Assembly (NCBI GenBank): GCA_938028665.1
Contig: CALIMB010000046.1
Location: forward strand, 1-48,814
Length of the DNA stretch: 48,814 nt
From: an uncultured Thermomicrobium sp.
GTDB taxonomy: Bacteria > Chloroflexota > Chloroflexia > Thermomicrobiales > Thermomicrobiaceae
Direction: 5' to 3'
The notes under the pieces were generated by a model that was given only the letters and a program-made list of their open reading frames with translations, did not search any database and had not been told where the DNA came from. The position numbers and the translations under genes are program-made. Position 1 is the stretch's first letter. The number at the start of each line of letters is the position of its first letter. Positions 18,588 through 26,906 of this stretch are shown piece after piece.

Positions 18588-18659
18588 TTGTCACAACAGC
18601 ATGAGTCGCAGTACGGTTTTGACAGCCGCTTCAGTCAACGAGCTTGAAGGGTGTGGTGA

Positions 18660-19562
18660 ATGACGACCGGTAAGGTCCTGGCTGAGCGCACGTATCAGGA
18701 GAGCATCATCAGTCGGCGGTTAGAACTGCGGCGGCAGCTGGGATACATTGTCTTGCTGCTTCCGACGTTGCTCTTACTCCTTGTGCTCTTTGTCTACCCG
18801 ATTGCTCGACTCATTGTGACGAGCGTCTACGACGGAAATCAGTTCACGCTCGAGCATTACCGACGCATCGTCGAGGTCGATCTCTACCTCCGCGTTTTGC
18901 GGACGACGTTCACCATTGCGTTGCAAGTGACCTTGCTCTGCTTGATCCTGGGTTACCCACTCGCGTATTTCCTTGCGAGCGTTCGTGCTCGGACGGCTCG
19001 GCTGCTGATGATCCTGGTATTGATCCCGTTCTGGACAAGCATTCTTGTGCGCACGTATGCCTGGATGGTGCTCTTGCAGCGACAAGGAGTCTTCAACCGT
19101 TGGCTTCTCGAACTGGGATTGATCGATGAGCCACTCCGCATGATGTACAACCGTATCGGCGTACTTGTTGGTATGACTCATGTTCTGTTGCCGTTCATGG
19201 TGCTCCCGGCTTATGCAGTCATGCGGGGAATCGATCCCAATCTGTTGCGAGCAGCCTATAATCTGGGGGCCTCGCCGTTCCAAGCCTTTCTCAGAGTATT
19301 TCTTCCGTTGAGTTTGCCGGGGATAGCGGCAGGAAGTTTGCTTGTTTTCATCCTCGCGCTTGGATTCTTTATCACGCCTGCTCTTATGGGCGGGCGAACG
19401 GACATGATGATTGCGCAGTTGATTGAGACTCAGATCCGGACGCAACTCAATTTCCCGTTCGCGGCGGCCTTGGCAGCGGTACTTCTCATCATTACGCTAG
19501 TGATCTTTGCCATCTACAATCGTTTGCTCGGTCTCGATAAGATGTTTGGGGGTGGCTACTGA
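18660..19562 (+). CDS. potB: ABC transporter permease, PotB type
   Basis: 300-residue inner-membrane permease with six hydrophobic segments; the first spans about residues 27-52 after a basic N-terminus ([10 protein letters not shown]). The cytoplasmic EAA loop, which docks the ATPase, is seen as [18 protein letters not shown] near 198-215. Family members form the channel with a second permease for uptake of polyamines or similar cations. ATG 18660 is preceded by AAGGGTG. The stop TGA overlaps the start ATG of the next permease by one base (TGATG), indicating translational coupling. Substrate is inferred only from family. Confidence 0.85.
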   Translation: MTTGKVLAERTYQESIISRRLELRRQLGYIVLLLPTLLLLLVLFVYPIARLIVTSVYDGNQFTLEHYRRIVEVDLYLRVLRTTFTIALQVTLLCLILGYPLAYFLASVRARTARLLMILVLIPFWTSILVRTYAWMVLLQRQGVFNRWLLELGLIDEPLRMMYNRIGVLVGMTHVLLPFMVLPAYAVMRGIDPNLLRAAYNLGASPFQAFLRVFLPLSLPGIAAGSLLVFILALGFFITPALMGGRTDMMIAQLIETQIRTQLNFPFAAALAAVLLIITLVIFAIYNRLLGLDKMFGGGY

Positions 19563-20413
19563 TGGTTGAGAGCGCTGCACCGCTGCAGCGAGCAGCTATC
19601 TCAACGCGCCCGTCGAGGCGCAGATGGTCGCTGCCATGGTCGCGTGTCATTTTGGGGCTCTTCAGTGCGCTTGTTCTTTTGTACCTTGTGGCACCGGTGG
19701 CGATCGTCATCCCGATGTCCTTCAGCGCGGCGAAGTATCTCTCGTTTCCACCGCCTGGGCTTTCGCTACAGTGGTATGAGAATTTCTTTACTCGAGCTGA
19801 TTGGACGTCGGCGACAATTCAGAGTATTCGCGTCGCCTTTACAGTCATGGTTCTGGCAACAGTGCTGGGGGTGGCAGCTTCACTTGCGCTCGTGCGCGGT
19901 TCATTTCCTGGGAAAGAACTGATCAACTTAATCATTGTCTCACCGCTCGTTGTTCCGGCAATTATCGTAGCCATTGCAATCTACGGTATTTATGTACGCC
20001 TGTATCTTGTGCAGACGTTCGTCGGACTGGTGCTGGCGCATACGGTACTTGCAATCCCTTATGTCGTCATCAACGTATCGGCAACACTGCGTGGTTTTGA
20101 TGTGCGCCTTGAGCAGGCGGCTCAGAGTCTGGGCGCAAACTCCTGGCAAACCTTCCGGTATGTGACCTTGCCGATAATTAGCCCAGGTATCTTCGCCGGT
20201 GCGGTGTTCGCTTTCATTGCGTCATTCGACGAATTACTTGTTGCTCTGTTCATCGCTGGTGCCCGCGGCCGGACCTTACCAATGCGCATGTTTGAAGGAT
20301 TGCGCATGGAGATCGACCCGACAATTGCGGCGGTATCGTCAATGCTGATCACCTTCTCGGTACTGGTTTTAGCCTCAGCCGAGTTTGCCCGGCGGCGCAG
20401 TCGTGGGGATTGA
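19562..20413 (+). CDS. potC: ABC transporter permease, PotC type
   Basis: 283-residue permease partner with six membrane segments and the EAA loop QAAQSLGANSWQTFRYVTLP near residues 181-200. The first hydrophobic segment (about 28-52) follows a basic N-terminal stretch (RPSRRRWSLPWSR). It starts within the stop codon of the PotB-like gene, so the two are made in equal amounts. It is the last gene of the importer operon; the next gene begins 27 bases later on the same strand but encodes an unrelated permease family, so read-through is possible. Confidence 0.85.
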   Translation: MVESAAPLQRAAISTRPSRRRWSLPWSRVILGLFSALVLLYLVAPVAIVIPMSFSAAKYLSFPPPGLSLQWYENFFTRADWTSATIQSIRVAFTVMVLATVLGVAASLALVRGSFPGKELINLIIVSPLVVPAIIVAIAIYGIYVRLYLVQTFVGLVLAHTVLAIPYVVINVSATLRGFDVRLEQAAQSLGANSWQTFRYVTLPIISPGIFAGAVFAFIASFDELLVALFIAGARGRTLPMRMFEGLRMEIDPTIAAVSSMLITFSVLVLASAEFARRRSRGD

Positions 20414-20440
20414 CACCAAGCGAGTAGTAGGAGGGCTCTG

Positions 20441-21598
20441 GTGCAACCAAGCGAGCGCTCTGCCTCGCAACCCACGGGGAAGCGGAGGTTGCGTCGTGGG
20501 CTCGTGGTAGTCGCTCTGATCACGGTCACCTGGATCGGCTGGTCAGTACGGGGTGCTCTCTTGCCGTTCATGGTCGGGGCGGTTCTCGTCTATCTTCTGG
20601 CTCCCCTGGTGGGAATCTACGAACGACTGATTCCGTTTCGGGCGCGTTTTCCTAGTTTGACGCGGACAATGGCTATTCTGGCGACGTATATCACTGCGGC
20701 AGCCATTGTCGCCGGGGTTGCTATGCTCTTTGTCCCGCCGCTGGTGCGACAGACAAGTGAATTTGTCCAAGCGGCGCCTGGCTACTGGAGGGCCGTGAAT
20801 GCCTATGTCAATGGATGGTTGGCTGAGTACGAGGCTAATGTGCCAGCGGGTGTCCGTGCGCAGATCGAAGGGGCTCTAGGCAGCCTGTGGTCAATGGCAC
20901 TCGGGGCAATACAGCGTGCGATGCGGCTGACATTCGGAGCAGTGGGTGCGGCTATCGGTTTCTTTTCCGCAGTTGTTCTGGTGCCGTTCTGGATGTATTA
21001 CGTACTGAAAGACAGCAGTCGGGCGCTACAGTGGTTCTATGGGTTGTGGCCGGAGAGTTGGCGACCGGATGTGCAAGCGATTGTTCGTATTATTGATCGG
21101 ACGCTAGCAGCCTACATTCGTGGTCAGCTCTTGCTTGGCGTGATCATCGGCGTTGCAGTCGGAGTTGCCATGTGGGCGATCGGATTGACTCAACCGATCG
21201 TCCTGGGACTCATTGCAGGGGTCCTGGAACTTGTGCCCATTCTCGGGCCGATCCTGACCTTCATTGTCATCGCACTTGTAGCGTTGGCCACAGATCCTAG
21301 CAAACTGCTATGGGTTGGCCTTGCCTTTATCATCATCCAGCAGCTGGAGAACAATCTCCTGGTGCCGCGGGTTCACGGCTATGTCGTCGAAATGAACCCA
21401 GCAGTGGTGATGGTACTTGTGGTGACCGGAGGAGCACTGTGGGGAATACCTGGTATGGTCATCGCGGTCCCTCTTGCAGCAGTATCCCGCGACATTTTCC
21501 GGTATCTCTATCGACGGTGGAGTGATCCCGTATCAACGCAGACCGTTCAACCAGAGTTTGCCTCGACTGGGAAATCTTCGCCCGCCAACGGATCGTGA
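20441..21598 (+). CDS. AI-2E family transporter (UPF0118/PerM-like)
   Basis: 385-residue membrane protein of the AI-2E/PerM family with about eight hydrophobic segments: two near residues 24-50, one at 76-98, one at 165-190, and a C-terminal group including the conserved GVLELVPILGPIL and IQQLENNLLVPRVHG segments. Family members export autoinducer-2 or other solutes or act as Na+/H+ antiporters; function here is open. The GTG start at 20441 is set by AGGAGGG seven bases upstream. The last 52 bases overlap the 3' end of the convergent lysS gene. Confidence 0.85.
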   Translation: MQPSERSASQPTGKRRLRRGLVVVALITVTWIGWSVRGALLPFMVGAVLVYLLAPLVGIYERLIPFRARFPSLTRTMAILATYITAAAIVAGVAMLFVPPLVRQTSEFVQAAPGYWRAVNAYVNGWLAEYEANVPAGVRAQIEGALGSLWSMALGAIQRAMRLTFGAVGAAIGFFSAVVLVPFWMYYVLKDSSRALQWFYGLWPESWRPDVQAIVRIIDRTLAAYIRGQLLLGVIIGVAVGVAMWAIGLTQPIVLGLIAGVLELVPILGPILTFIVIALVALATDPSKLLWVGLAFIIIQQLENNLLVPRVHGYVVEMNPAVVMVLVVTGGALWGIPGMVIAVPLAAVSRDIFRYLYRRWSDPVSTQTVQPEFASTGKSSPANGS

Positions 21599-23136
21599 AT
21601 GCCCGGCACAAGATCGAGATAGGGTTGAAGATCCTCAGTGAGCCCCAGTGGCTCAGGCTTTGAGCGTAGCTGTGGAAAGAGAATGACTTCGCGAATCGTT
21701 TGTCGATTGGTGAAAAGCATGATCAGCCGATCAATCCCCAGACCGAAGCCACCGGTGGGAGGCATGCCGTACATGAGTGCGTTGATGTAGTCCTCGTCGA
21801 TCGGCATTGCTTCTTCATCGCCGCGCATACGGTCACGGGCTTGCTCGAGAAAGCGGTAGAACTGGTCAAGCGGATCGTTGAGCTCGGTGTAGGCGTTTGC
21901 CAGTTCAAGGCCTCCAACAAAGAGTTGGAAACGCTCAACCAGACGTGGGTCTTCAGGCTTTCGCTTGGCAAGCGGTGAAAGAGCAACAGGGTAATCGTAC
22001 ACAAAGGTAGGTTGTATCAGTTCAGGGCGAACAAAGGTTTTGAGAAGTTCATCGAGGATCCGTGGCCAAACCGTGTCGGGACGGACGTCAGCTCCGAGCT
22101 CGCGCGCCAGGCGATAGAGGGTCGGCTGGTCAGTAACCGTGAGAAAGTCGATACCGGTATAACGGAGAAGAGCTTCGCGAAAGCTGATACGCGGCCAGGG
22201 TGGCGTGAGGTCGATCATGTGCGGTCCCCAAGACAGGAGGAGAGTGCCGAGTGCCTCCTGGGCAGTGAAAACAATTAATTCTTCACACATCTTCATGATA
22301 TCGTAATAGTCAGCATAGGCAACATAGAACTCAAGCATCGTAAATTCAGGGTTGTGTCGAGCATCGATTCCCTCATTACGGAAATCCTTGCAGATCTCAT
22401 AGACGCGATCATAGCCCCCAACAATGAGGCGCTTCAAATAGAGTTCGTCTGAGATGCGGAGATAGAATGTTTGATCCAACGCGTGGTAGTAGGTGGTGAA
22501 CGGACGCGCAGCAGCGCCCCCATAAACGGGTTGGAGTGTTGGTGTCTCCACCTCTAAGAAGCCTCGCTCGTCCAGGTATCGTCGGATCGCCCGAATGACG
22601 AGTGCCCGTGTGACGAAAACTTGGCGCGTTGCGGGGTTTGTCATGAGATCGACGTATCGTTGACGATAACGCGTCTCGACATCGGTGAGGCCATGCCACT
22701 TGTCGGGCGGTGGATTGATTGCCTTGCTGAGGAGACGCAGTGCAGTCACCTGGAGCGAAATCTCACCGCTTCGCGTGCGGAAAAGATGGCCGTCGGCTTC
22801 GACGAAGTCATTCAGGTCGACGTAACGCTTGAACCATGCTAATTGCTCAGCTCCAAGCGTATCGCGACGGAGGAAGAGTTGAATCGATCCCGAGCCGTCG
22901 CGGATGTGGCTGAAAACCGAGCCACCCATGTCACGGATTGAAACCACCCGGCCTGCCACCGTCACTGGCTCGGGATCTGGCTGGCCGCCCAGGTGCGGTT
23001 CGACTTCAACGAAGCGTGTCACAGCATCGGCGGCGGCTAAGGTGCGCGAGGATCGGGGCGGATAAGGATCTACACCCTGTGCACGGAGCTCGCGAATCTT
23101 CTCCAGGCGTGCTTGCTGCTGATCGTTCAGCGGCAT
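21547..23136 (-). CDS. lysS: lysyl-tRNA synthetase, class II
   Basis: 529-residue class II LysRS charging tRNA-Lys. The N-terminal OB-fold anticodon-binding domain (about 55-165) contains VTVAGRVVSIRDMG; motif 2 is FRNEGIDARHNPEFT near 250-264, and motif 3 is GFGLGIDRLIML near 476-487. The ATG at 23136 has GGGAGGACGC immediately upstream. The C-terminal tail (SKPEPLGLTEDLQPYLDLVP and beyond) runs about 30 residues past the usual end, producing the tail-to-tail overlap with the AI-2E transporter gene. It lies downstream of greA, separated by a perfect 13-bp hairpin, a gene pairing common in bacteria. Confidence 0.95.
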   Translation of the reverse strand: MPLNDQQQARLEKIRELRAQGVDPYPPRSSRTLAAADAVTRFVEVEPHLGGQPDPEPVTVAGRVVSIRDMGGSVFSHIRDGSGSIQLFLRRDTLGAEQLAWFKRYVDLNDFVEADGHLFRTRSGEISLQVTALRLLSKAINPPPDKWHGLTDVETRYRQRYVDLMTNPATRQVFVTRALVIRAIRRYLDERGFLEVETPTLQPVYGGAAARPFTTYYHALDQTFYLRISDELYLKRLIVGGYDRVYEICKDFRNEGIDARHNPEFTMLEFYVAYADYYDIMKMCEELIVFTAQEALGTLLLSWGPHMIDLTPPWPRISFREALLRYTGIDFLTVTDQPTLYRLARELGADVRPDTVWPRILDELLKTFVRPELIQPTFVYDYPVALSPLAKRKPEDPRLVERFQLFVGGLELANAYTELNDPLDQFYRFLEQARDRMRGDEEAMPIDEDYINALMYGMPPTGGFGLGIDRLIMLFTNRQTIREVILFPQLRSKPEPLGLTEDLQPYLDLVPGIHDPLAGEDFPVEANSG

Positions 23137-23177
23137 GCGTCCTCCCTAGTCGCCGAGAATGCCACATGACAGTTTGA

Positions 23178-23208
23178 GAGCGCCGACGGTGCGGTACCGT
23201 CGGCGCTC
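23178..23208 (-). terminator. hairpin between greA and lysS
   Basis: Perfect 13-bp stem (GAGCGCCGACGGT and its complement) with a 5-nt loop, 16 bases past the greA stop on the minus strand. No T-run follows, so partial termination or mRNA end protection is likely. Confidence 0.65.
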
Positions 23209-23224
23209 CCCAATTGTTGCACGA

Positions 23225-23695
23225 TTACTCGATACGCTGAATGGTGAGACGCATTTCACCGCCAGGAGCCTTCACAGTCACAGTTGTCCCGGCGCGCTTG
23301 CCGAGGAGTGCGGCACCGACTGGGGACTCGATGGAGATCCGACCTTGTGCGGCATTCGCCTCCTCGGGGCTCACAATCAGCCAGGTTTCGGTCACGCCCT
23401 CGTCATCGATCACGGTGACACGCGAGCCAAGACGCACTTCGTCACCGGGGCCGCTATAGGAGACAGTCTGGGAACGGCGCAAGATATGTTCGATTTCGCG
23501 AATACGAGCCTCTGTGAAGACGAGCTCCTCTTTCGTATCCTCGTACTCGCTATTGTCGGAAATATCGCCCTCGTTGCTCAGCTGCTGCAGCCGCTCGAGC
23601 AACGCTGGAAGCTTGACATGACGAAGTTGCTCAAGCTCCTGCTCAAGCGCTGCCTTTCCTTCGGGAGTGAGGATAATTAGACGCTCACGAACCAT
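23225..23695 (-). CDS. greA: transcription elongation factor GreA
   Basis: 156-residue GreA, which enters the RNA polymerase secondary channel and stimulates cleavage of backtracked transcripts. Residues 1-75 form the antiparallel coiled coil, with the acidic tip in GDISDNSEYEDTKEE (the D/E residues position the catalytic metal). Residues 80-156 form the FKBP-like domain with GSRVTVIDDEG and ending in MRLTIQRIE. ATG 23695 with GAGGTG seven bases upstream gives the normal family length; the frame upstream to 23827 is not used. It precedes lysS on the same strand. Confidence 0.93.
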   Translation of the reverse strand: MVRERLIILTPEGKAALEQELEQLRHVKLPALLERLQQLSNEGDISDNSEYEDTKEELVFTEARIREIEHILRRSQTVSYSGPGDEVRLGSRVTVIDDEGVTETWLIVSPEEANAAQGRISIESPVGAALLGKRAGTTVTVKAPGGEMRLTIQRIE

Positions 23696-23880
23696 ATCAA
23701 CACCTCGCCTGTCGTTCGCCCCTCCAGCCTCGTTCCTGGAGAGGGAGCATACCGGGAGAACGGCCGACCAAGCACCGGCGCGTGTGAAGTGTTGCCTCAA
23801 ACGGTATCTGGTCCTCAGGTAACACAACAGTGGCCGCGGTTGTTCACCGCGCCACTTCGCCGATTCCCGTACTCCCTCGG

Positions 23881-23954
23881 TGGGTGAGAAGGGACTCGAA
23901 CCCCTGACCTCGCGGATGTGAACCGCGCGCTCTAACCGGCTGAGCTACTCACCC
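23881..23954 (-). tRNA. tRNA-Val (CAC)
   Basis: Cloverleaf on the minus strand: 7-bp acceptor GGGTGAG/CTCACCC, D-stem GCTC/GAGC, anticodon stem CGCGG/CCGCG with loop TTCACAT (anticodon CAC), T-arm AGGGG TTCGAGT CCCTT, discriminator A. The 3' CCA is not encoded (ACCG). Confidence 0.93.
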
Positions 23955-23966
23955 TTACCCGCACGC

Positions 23967-23996
23967 AGTATAGCAAATCAGCGCGCGGTGCAGCAA
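23967..23996 (-). promoter_or_regulatory. promoter of tRNA-Val (CAC)
   Basis: On the minus strand TTGCTG (23991-23996) and TATACT (23967-23972) are 18 bases apart, and the -10 box ends 12 bases before the tRNA 5' end. Confidence 0.55.
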
Positions 23997-24004
23997 CTCC
24001 ATGC

Positions 24005-24388
24005 TCACTCGACAAGTGCAATGCAGTCGACTTCGATTAGCGCACCGGCTGGCAGTCGTGCTGCCTGCACGGTTGTGCGTGGGGGCGGATTCTCAGCAAA
24101 GTACCGGGCATAGACCTCATTGAAAGCTGGAAAATCCTCTAAATTGGCCAGGAAACAGGTTGTCCGCACGACTTGAGAGAGTGAGCTCCCGGCTGCTTCC
24201 AAGATGGCCTTGAGGTTCTCCAGTACTCGCTCCGTCTGCTCGACGATTCCCCCTTCGACCAGTTTCCCTGTCGTCGGATCGAGTGGAATTTGTCCGGCGG
24301 TAAAGATGAACTGGCCGACCCGCACGGCCTGCACATATGGGCCGATAGGCTGTGGTGCGCGGTCTGTTGTAATCACCTGTCGCATCAT
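24005..24388 (-). CDS. ridA: RidA family enamine/imine deaminase
   Basis: 127-residue RidA (YjgF/UK114) protein, normally a trimer that hydrolyses reactive enamine/imine intermediates from PLP enzymes. Family hallmarks are PIGPYVQAVRVGQFIFTAGQ near residues 14-33, VVRTTCFLANLEDF, and the arginine of PPPRTTVQAARLPAGALIEVD that binds the substrate carboxylate. Length is exactly typical. Start is ATG 24388 or the adjacent ATG 24385, after AGGAAGGA. It is transcribed toward tRNA-Val and divergent from the VanW gene. RidA would also suit imines released by the DAO-type oxidases, but no operon link exists. Confidence 0.92.
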   Translation of the reverse strand: MMRQVITTDRAPQPIGPYVQAVRVGQFIFTAGQIPLDPTTGKLVEGGIVEQTERVLENLKAILEAAGSSLSQVVRTTCFLANLEDFPAFNEVYARYFAENPPPRTTVQAARLPAGALIEVDCIALVE

Positions 24389-24478
24389 GCTCTCGTTCCT
24401 TCCTCACCCTCAGGCCACGACCATTGGTGGACCCTACCATGGAGATCGCCGCTTGACAACTCTGGACCGATGCAGCAG

Positions 24479-24496
24479 GTGTACTCTCTGGTACAC
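24479..24496. promoter_or_regulatory. inverted repeat in the ridA-vanW divergent region
   Basis: GTGTAC-N6-GTACAC is a perfect 6-bp dyad in the 153-base divergent gap, 45 bases before the VanW GTG start. A TTGACA lies at 24453-24458 on the + strand, but no -10 box at standard spacing follows. The dyad could be an operator; it may also be chance. Confidence 0.3.
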
Positions 24497-24541
24497 TCTT
24501 GGCCGGTTCGGTGTCCGGACACTTCTGGCATGGGGGGAACC

Positions 24542-26863
24542 GTGAGCATCGCCGAAGTCGTCCGCGAGGTTGTCCAAACACAGGTGCAGTGGGGATCACT
24601 TCGTCGCCTCCTGAGCAGCGCGAGCGCTGTCCTGGCATTGGCTCTGCTCATGGCAACGACGGCTCTTCTGAGCTATGGATGGGCACAGGGAGACCGGATC
24701 TATCCGGGGGTGCGTGTTGCGGGAGTACATGTCGGTGGGCTCACCAACGAGGAGGCTGCACAGCGTGTCGATGAAGCGCTGCGCGCCGTACGCGGAACGG
24801 AGTTTGTGCTTGTTTTCCAAGGGCGAAAGGTCACTGTTCCGGTCGATGAACTGCAACCGCGGTGGGCAACGGCGAGTGCTGTAAGCCGTGCTCACCAACT
24901 CGGTCGTACCGGCAACTTGTGGAATGACTCTGTTACGTGGGTCCGTGCTTGGCTTGGAATGGAAGTCGTGCTCGTTCCGGTGACGTTCGATCCAAAACCA
25001 GTGGAACGTGCACTGGCGCAACTTGCCGCAGTTGCTGCCACGCCACCGAGCGACGCGTATTTCGTGGCCGATGAAAACGGAACAGTGAGCATTATATCCG
25101 AACGTCAGGGAACCGGAATCAATCTTGGGGTGGCGCTCACTGCCGTTGAGCGTTCGCTTGCTGCAGGACGTGGAGGGGTCATTGAACTCGAGCCGGTTCC
25201 TCTCAAACCGTCCCTTCACAGGGCAGAGTTGGAGAGCGTGCTTCCGGACGTGCAGCGCATTCTTGGAGGGCCTGTAACACTGACCGTCAATGGCGAGCCG
25301 CGCTGGATGGTTACTCCTCGGGACCTCGCAACGCTCCTAGTCGTGGAACGACGTGAAGGAAAGCTGGAGGTGCGGCTCGAGCGAACTAAGGTGGAGCGGT
25401 ATCTCAGTGAGATCGCTGACGTGGTGGTCGCACCGGCCAGCGATGCAGAGGTGCGTTGGAATGGCACCCGTTTTGTGGTCGTGCCGGCCCAGTCGGGCGC
25501 AGTCCTTGACGTGTCAGCGACCGTTGATGAGTTCTTAGCCCGTCTTGCGCGGGGCGAGCGGACAGTGCCAGCCCACGCACGTCAAGCGGATCCTCGTGTG
25601 ACGAATGCAATGGCAGAGCAAGCGAGTGCAAAGGCCACTGCTCTCCTCGAGCGGGGCTTAGTGCTGACATGGCCTGAGGGGGAACAGGCCATCCGCGGTG
25701 ATGTGTTGGCGAATCTCCTTGCCTTTGCACCACGGCAAGAAGGCGGGCGAGTAGTCTCTCTGGATGTGGTTCTAAACCGCGATGTGGCCAGGGGATTACT
25801 AGAATCCCTGGTGCCGAATGTGCGACGCGAGGCGCGCGATGCGGTTCTCCGCTATATTGACGGACGCGTGCGCGTTATCGCCCCAGAGCAAGAGGGAAGA
25901 GAAATCGACATCGACGCTACCCTTAACGCAATGGATCGTGCGCTCCGGGAGGGGCAGACGAGCGTTGCTCTTTCGTTGCGGAAGGTTGCTCCGAAGATCA
26001 CTGCTGCAGCAGCTGCCCAGATCGTTATTCGGGAACGGATATCTTCCGGTGCGACCTACTATGGTGACTCAGCTCCGAATCGACGGCACAACGTGGAGCT
26101 CGCGGTTCAGCGTGTGAATGGGGCTCTTGTGCCCCCCGGAGAGATCTTTTCGTTCAATCAGACGGTCGGTCCAATTAACCTTGCTAGCGGGTACAAGGTC
26201 GGATATGGAATTGTGGCGACGAATGGCCGAGTGCAAACGGTTCCATCGGTTGGTGGAGGTGTCTGCCAGGTATCGACGACCTTGTTCCATGCAGCTTTCT
26301 GGGGTGGATTCCCAATTGTGGAACGGAACTGGCATCTCTACTGGATTCCCCTCTATGGGCAACCGCCAAGTGGACTGATTGGGCTTGATGCGACAGTTGA
26401 TACGGACTACGGCCTGGATTTTAAATTCCGAAATGCGACAAACAATTGGATCGCGATCGTGGCTTGGGCGGATGGTTCGTGGGTGCACTTTGAGATCTGG
26501 GGCACAAAACCAAACTGGCGGGTCGAGGTGGAGGATCCCGTCGTAAGGAATGTGGTTAAGGCCGACCCAACGCCTGTGTTCCGTGAATCTCCTGATCTGG
26601 CACCAGGCGAAGAGGTCGTTATCGAACGTGCCCGTGATGGCTTCACGGTCACGATCCGGCGCCGCGTCTATGAGGGAGAGCGCTTGATCGATGACTTGAC
26701 GTTGCAGAGTACGTATCAGCCATCACAAAATGTGACGCTTGTGGGACCACAGCTGTCGCCAACCCCGACGCTGACGCCAGAGGAAGAGTCAAGTCAAGCG
26801 GCGCCTGAGCATGAGCCGACGATGCCGAACAATCCTCAATCAACGGCAACCCCGACTCCCTGA
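24542..26863 (+). CDS. VanW family protein with peptidoglycan-binding-like repeats and G5 domain
   Basis: 773-residue cell-envelope protein. One N-terminal membrane segment (about residues 24-46) leaves the rest outside. Residues about 50-490 contain repeated alpha/beta units of the peptidoglycan-binding-4 type that usually precede VanW (YPGVRVAGVHVGGLTNEEA is the typical opening). The VanW domain spans about 500-645, with FSFNQTVGP, VGGGVCQVSTTLFHAAF and the RNWHLYWIP region. Residues about 645-730 form a G5-like beta domain, then a Pro/Thr-rich tail ends the protein. VanW proteins are tied to cell-wall or spore functions, mechanism unknown. The GTG at 24542 follows GGGGGA directly; an upstream frame to 24290 overlaps ridA. 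It heads a four-gene operon. Confidence 0.85.
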   Translation: MSIAEVVREVVQTQVQWGSLRRLLSSASAVLALALLMATTALLSYGWAQGDRIYPGVRVAGVHVGGLTNEEAAQRVDEALRAVRGTEFVLVFQGRKVTVPVDELQPRWATASAVSRAHQLGRTGNLWNDSVTWVRAWLGMEVVLVPVTFDPKPVERALAQLAAVAATPPSDAYFVADENGTVSIISERQGTGINLGVALTAVERSLAAGRGGVIELEPVPLKPSLHRAELESVLPDVQRILGGPVTLTVNGEPRWMVTPRDLATLLVVERREGKLEVRLERTKVERYLSEIADVVVAPASDAEVRWNGTRFVVVPAQSGAVLDVSATVDEFLARLARGERTVPAHARQADPRVTNAMAEQASAKATALLERGLVLTWPEGEQAIRGDVLANLLAFAPRQEGGRVVSLDVVLNRDVARGLLESLVPNVRREARDAVLRYIDGRVRVIAPEQEGREIDIDATLNAMDRALREGQTSVALSLRKVAPKITAAAAAQIVIRERISSGATYYGDSAPNRRHNVELAVQRVNGALVPPGEIFSFNQTVGPINLASGYKVGYGIVATNGRVQTVPSVGGGVCQVSTTLFHAAFWGGFPIVERNWHLYWIPLYGQPPSGLIGLDATVDTDYGLDFKFRNATNNWIAIVAWADGSWVHFEIWGTKPNWRVEVEDPVVRNVVKADPTPVFRESPDLAPGEEVVIERARDGFTVTIRRRVYEGERLIDDLTLQSTYQPSQNVTLVGPQLSPTPTLTPEEESSQAAPEHEPTMPNNPQSTATPTP

Positions 26864-26906
26864 CGAGTTGACGCTTGGCTCACAGGGCGCGGAAGTGGAG
26901 ACCATC

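Noticed and set aside
23696-23827. 44-codon N-terminal extension of greA
   Set aside because: Standard GreA begins at 23695 after GAGGTG; the extension has Cys/Arg-rich random composition.
23833-23860. GC-rich imperfect hairpin between tRNA-Val (CAC) and greA
   Set aside because: Stem is mismatched and lacks a T-run; too weak to call a terminator.
24290-24541. N-terminal extension of the VanW gene
   Set aside because: Antisense to ridA; the GTG 24542 directly after GGGGGA leads into the membrane segment.
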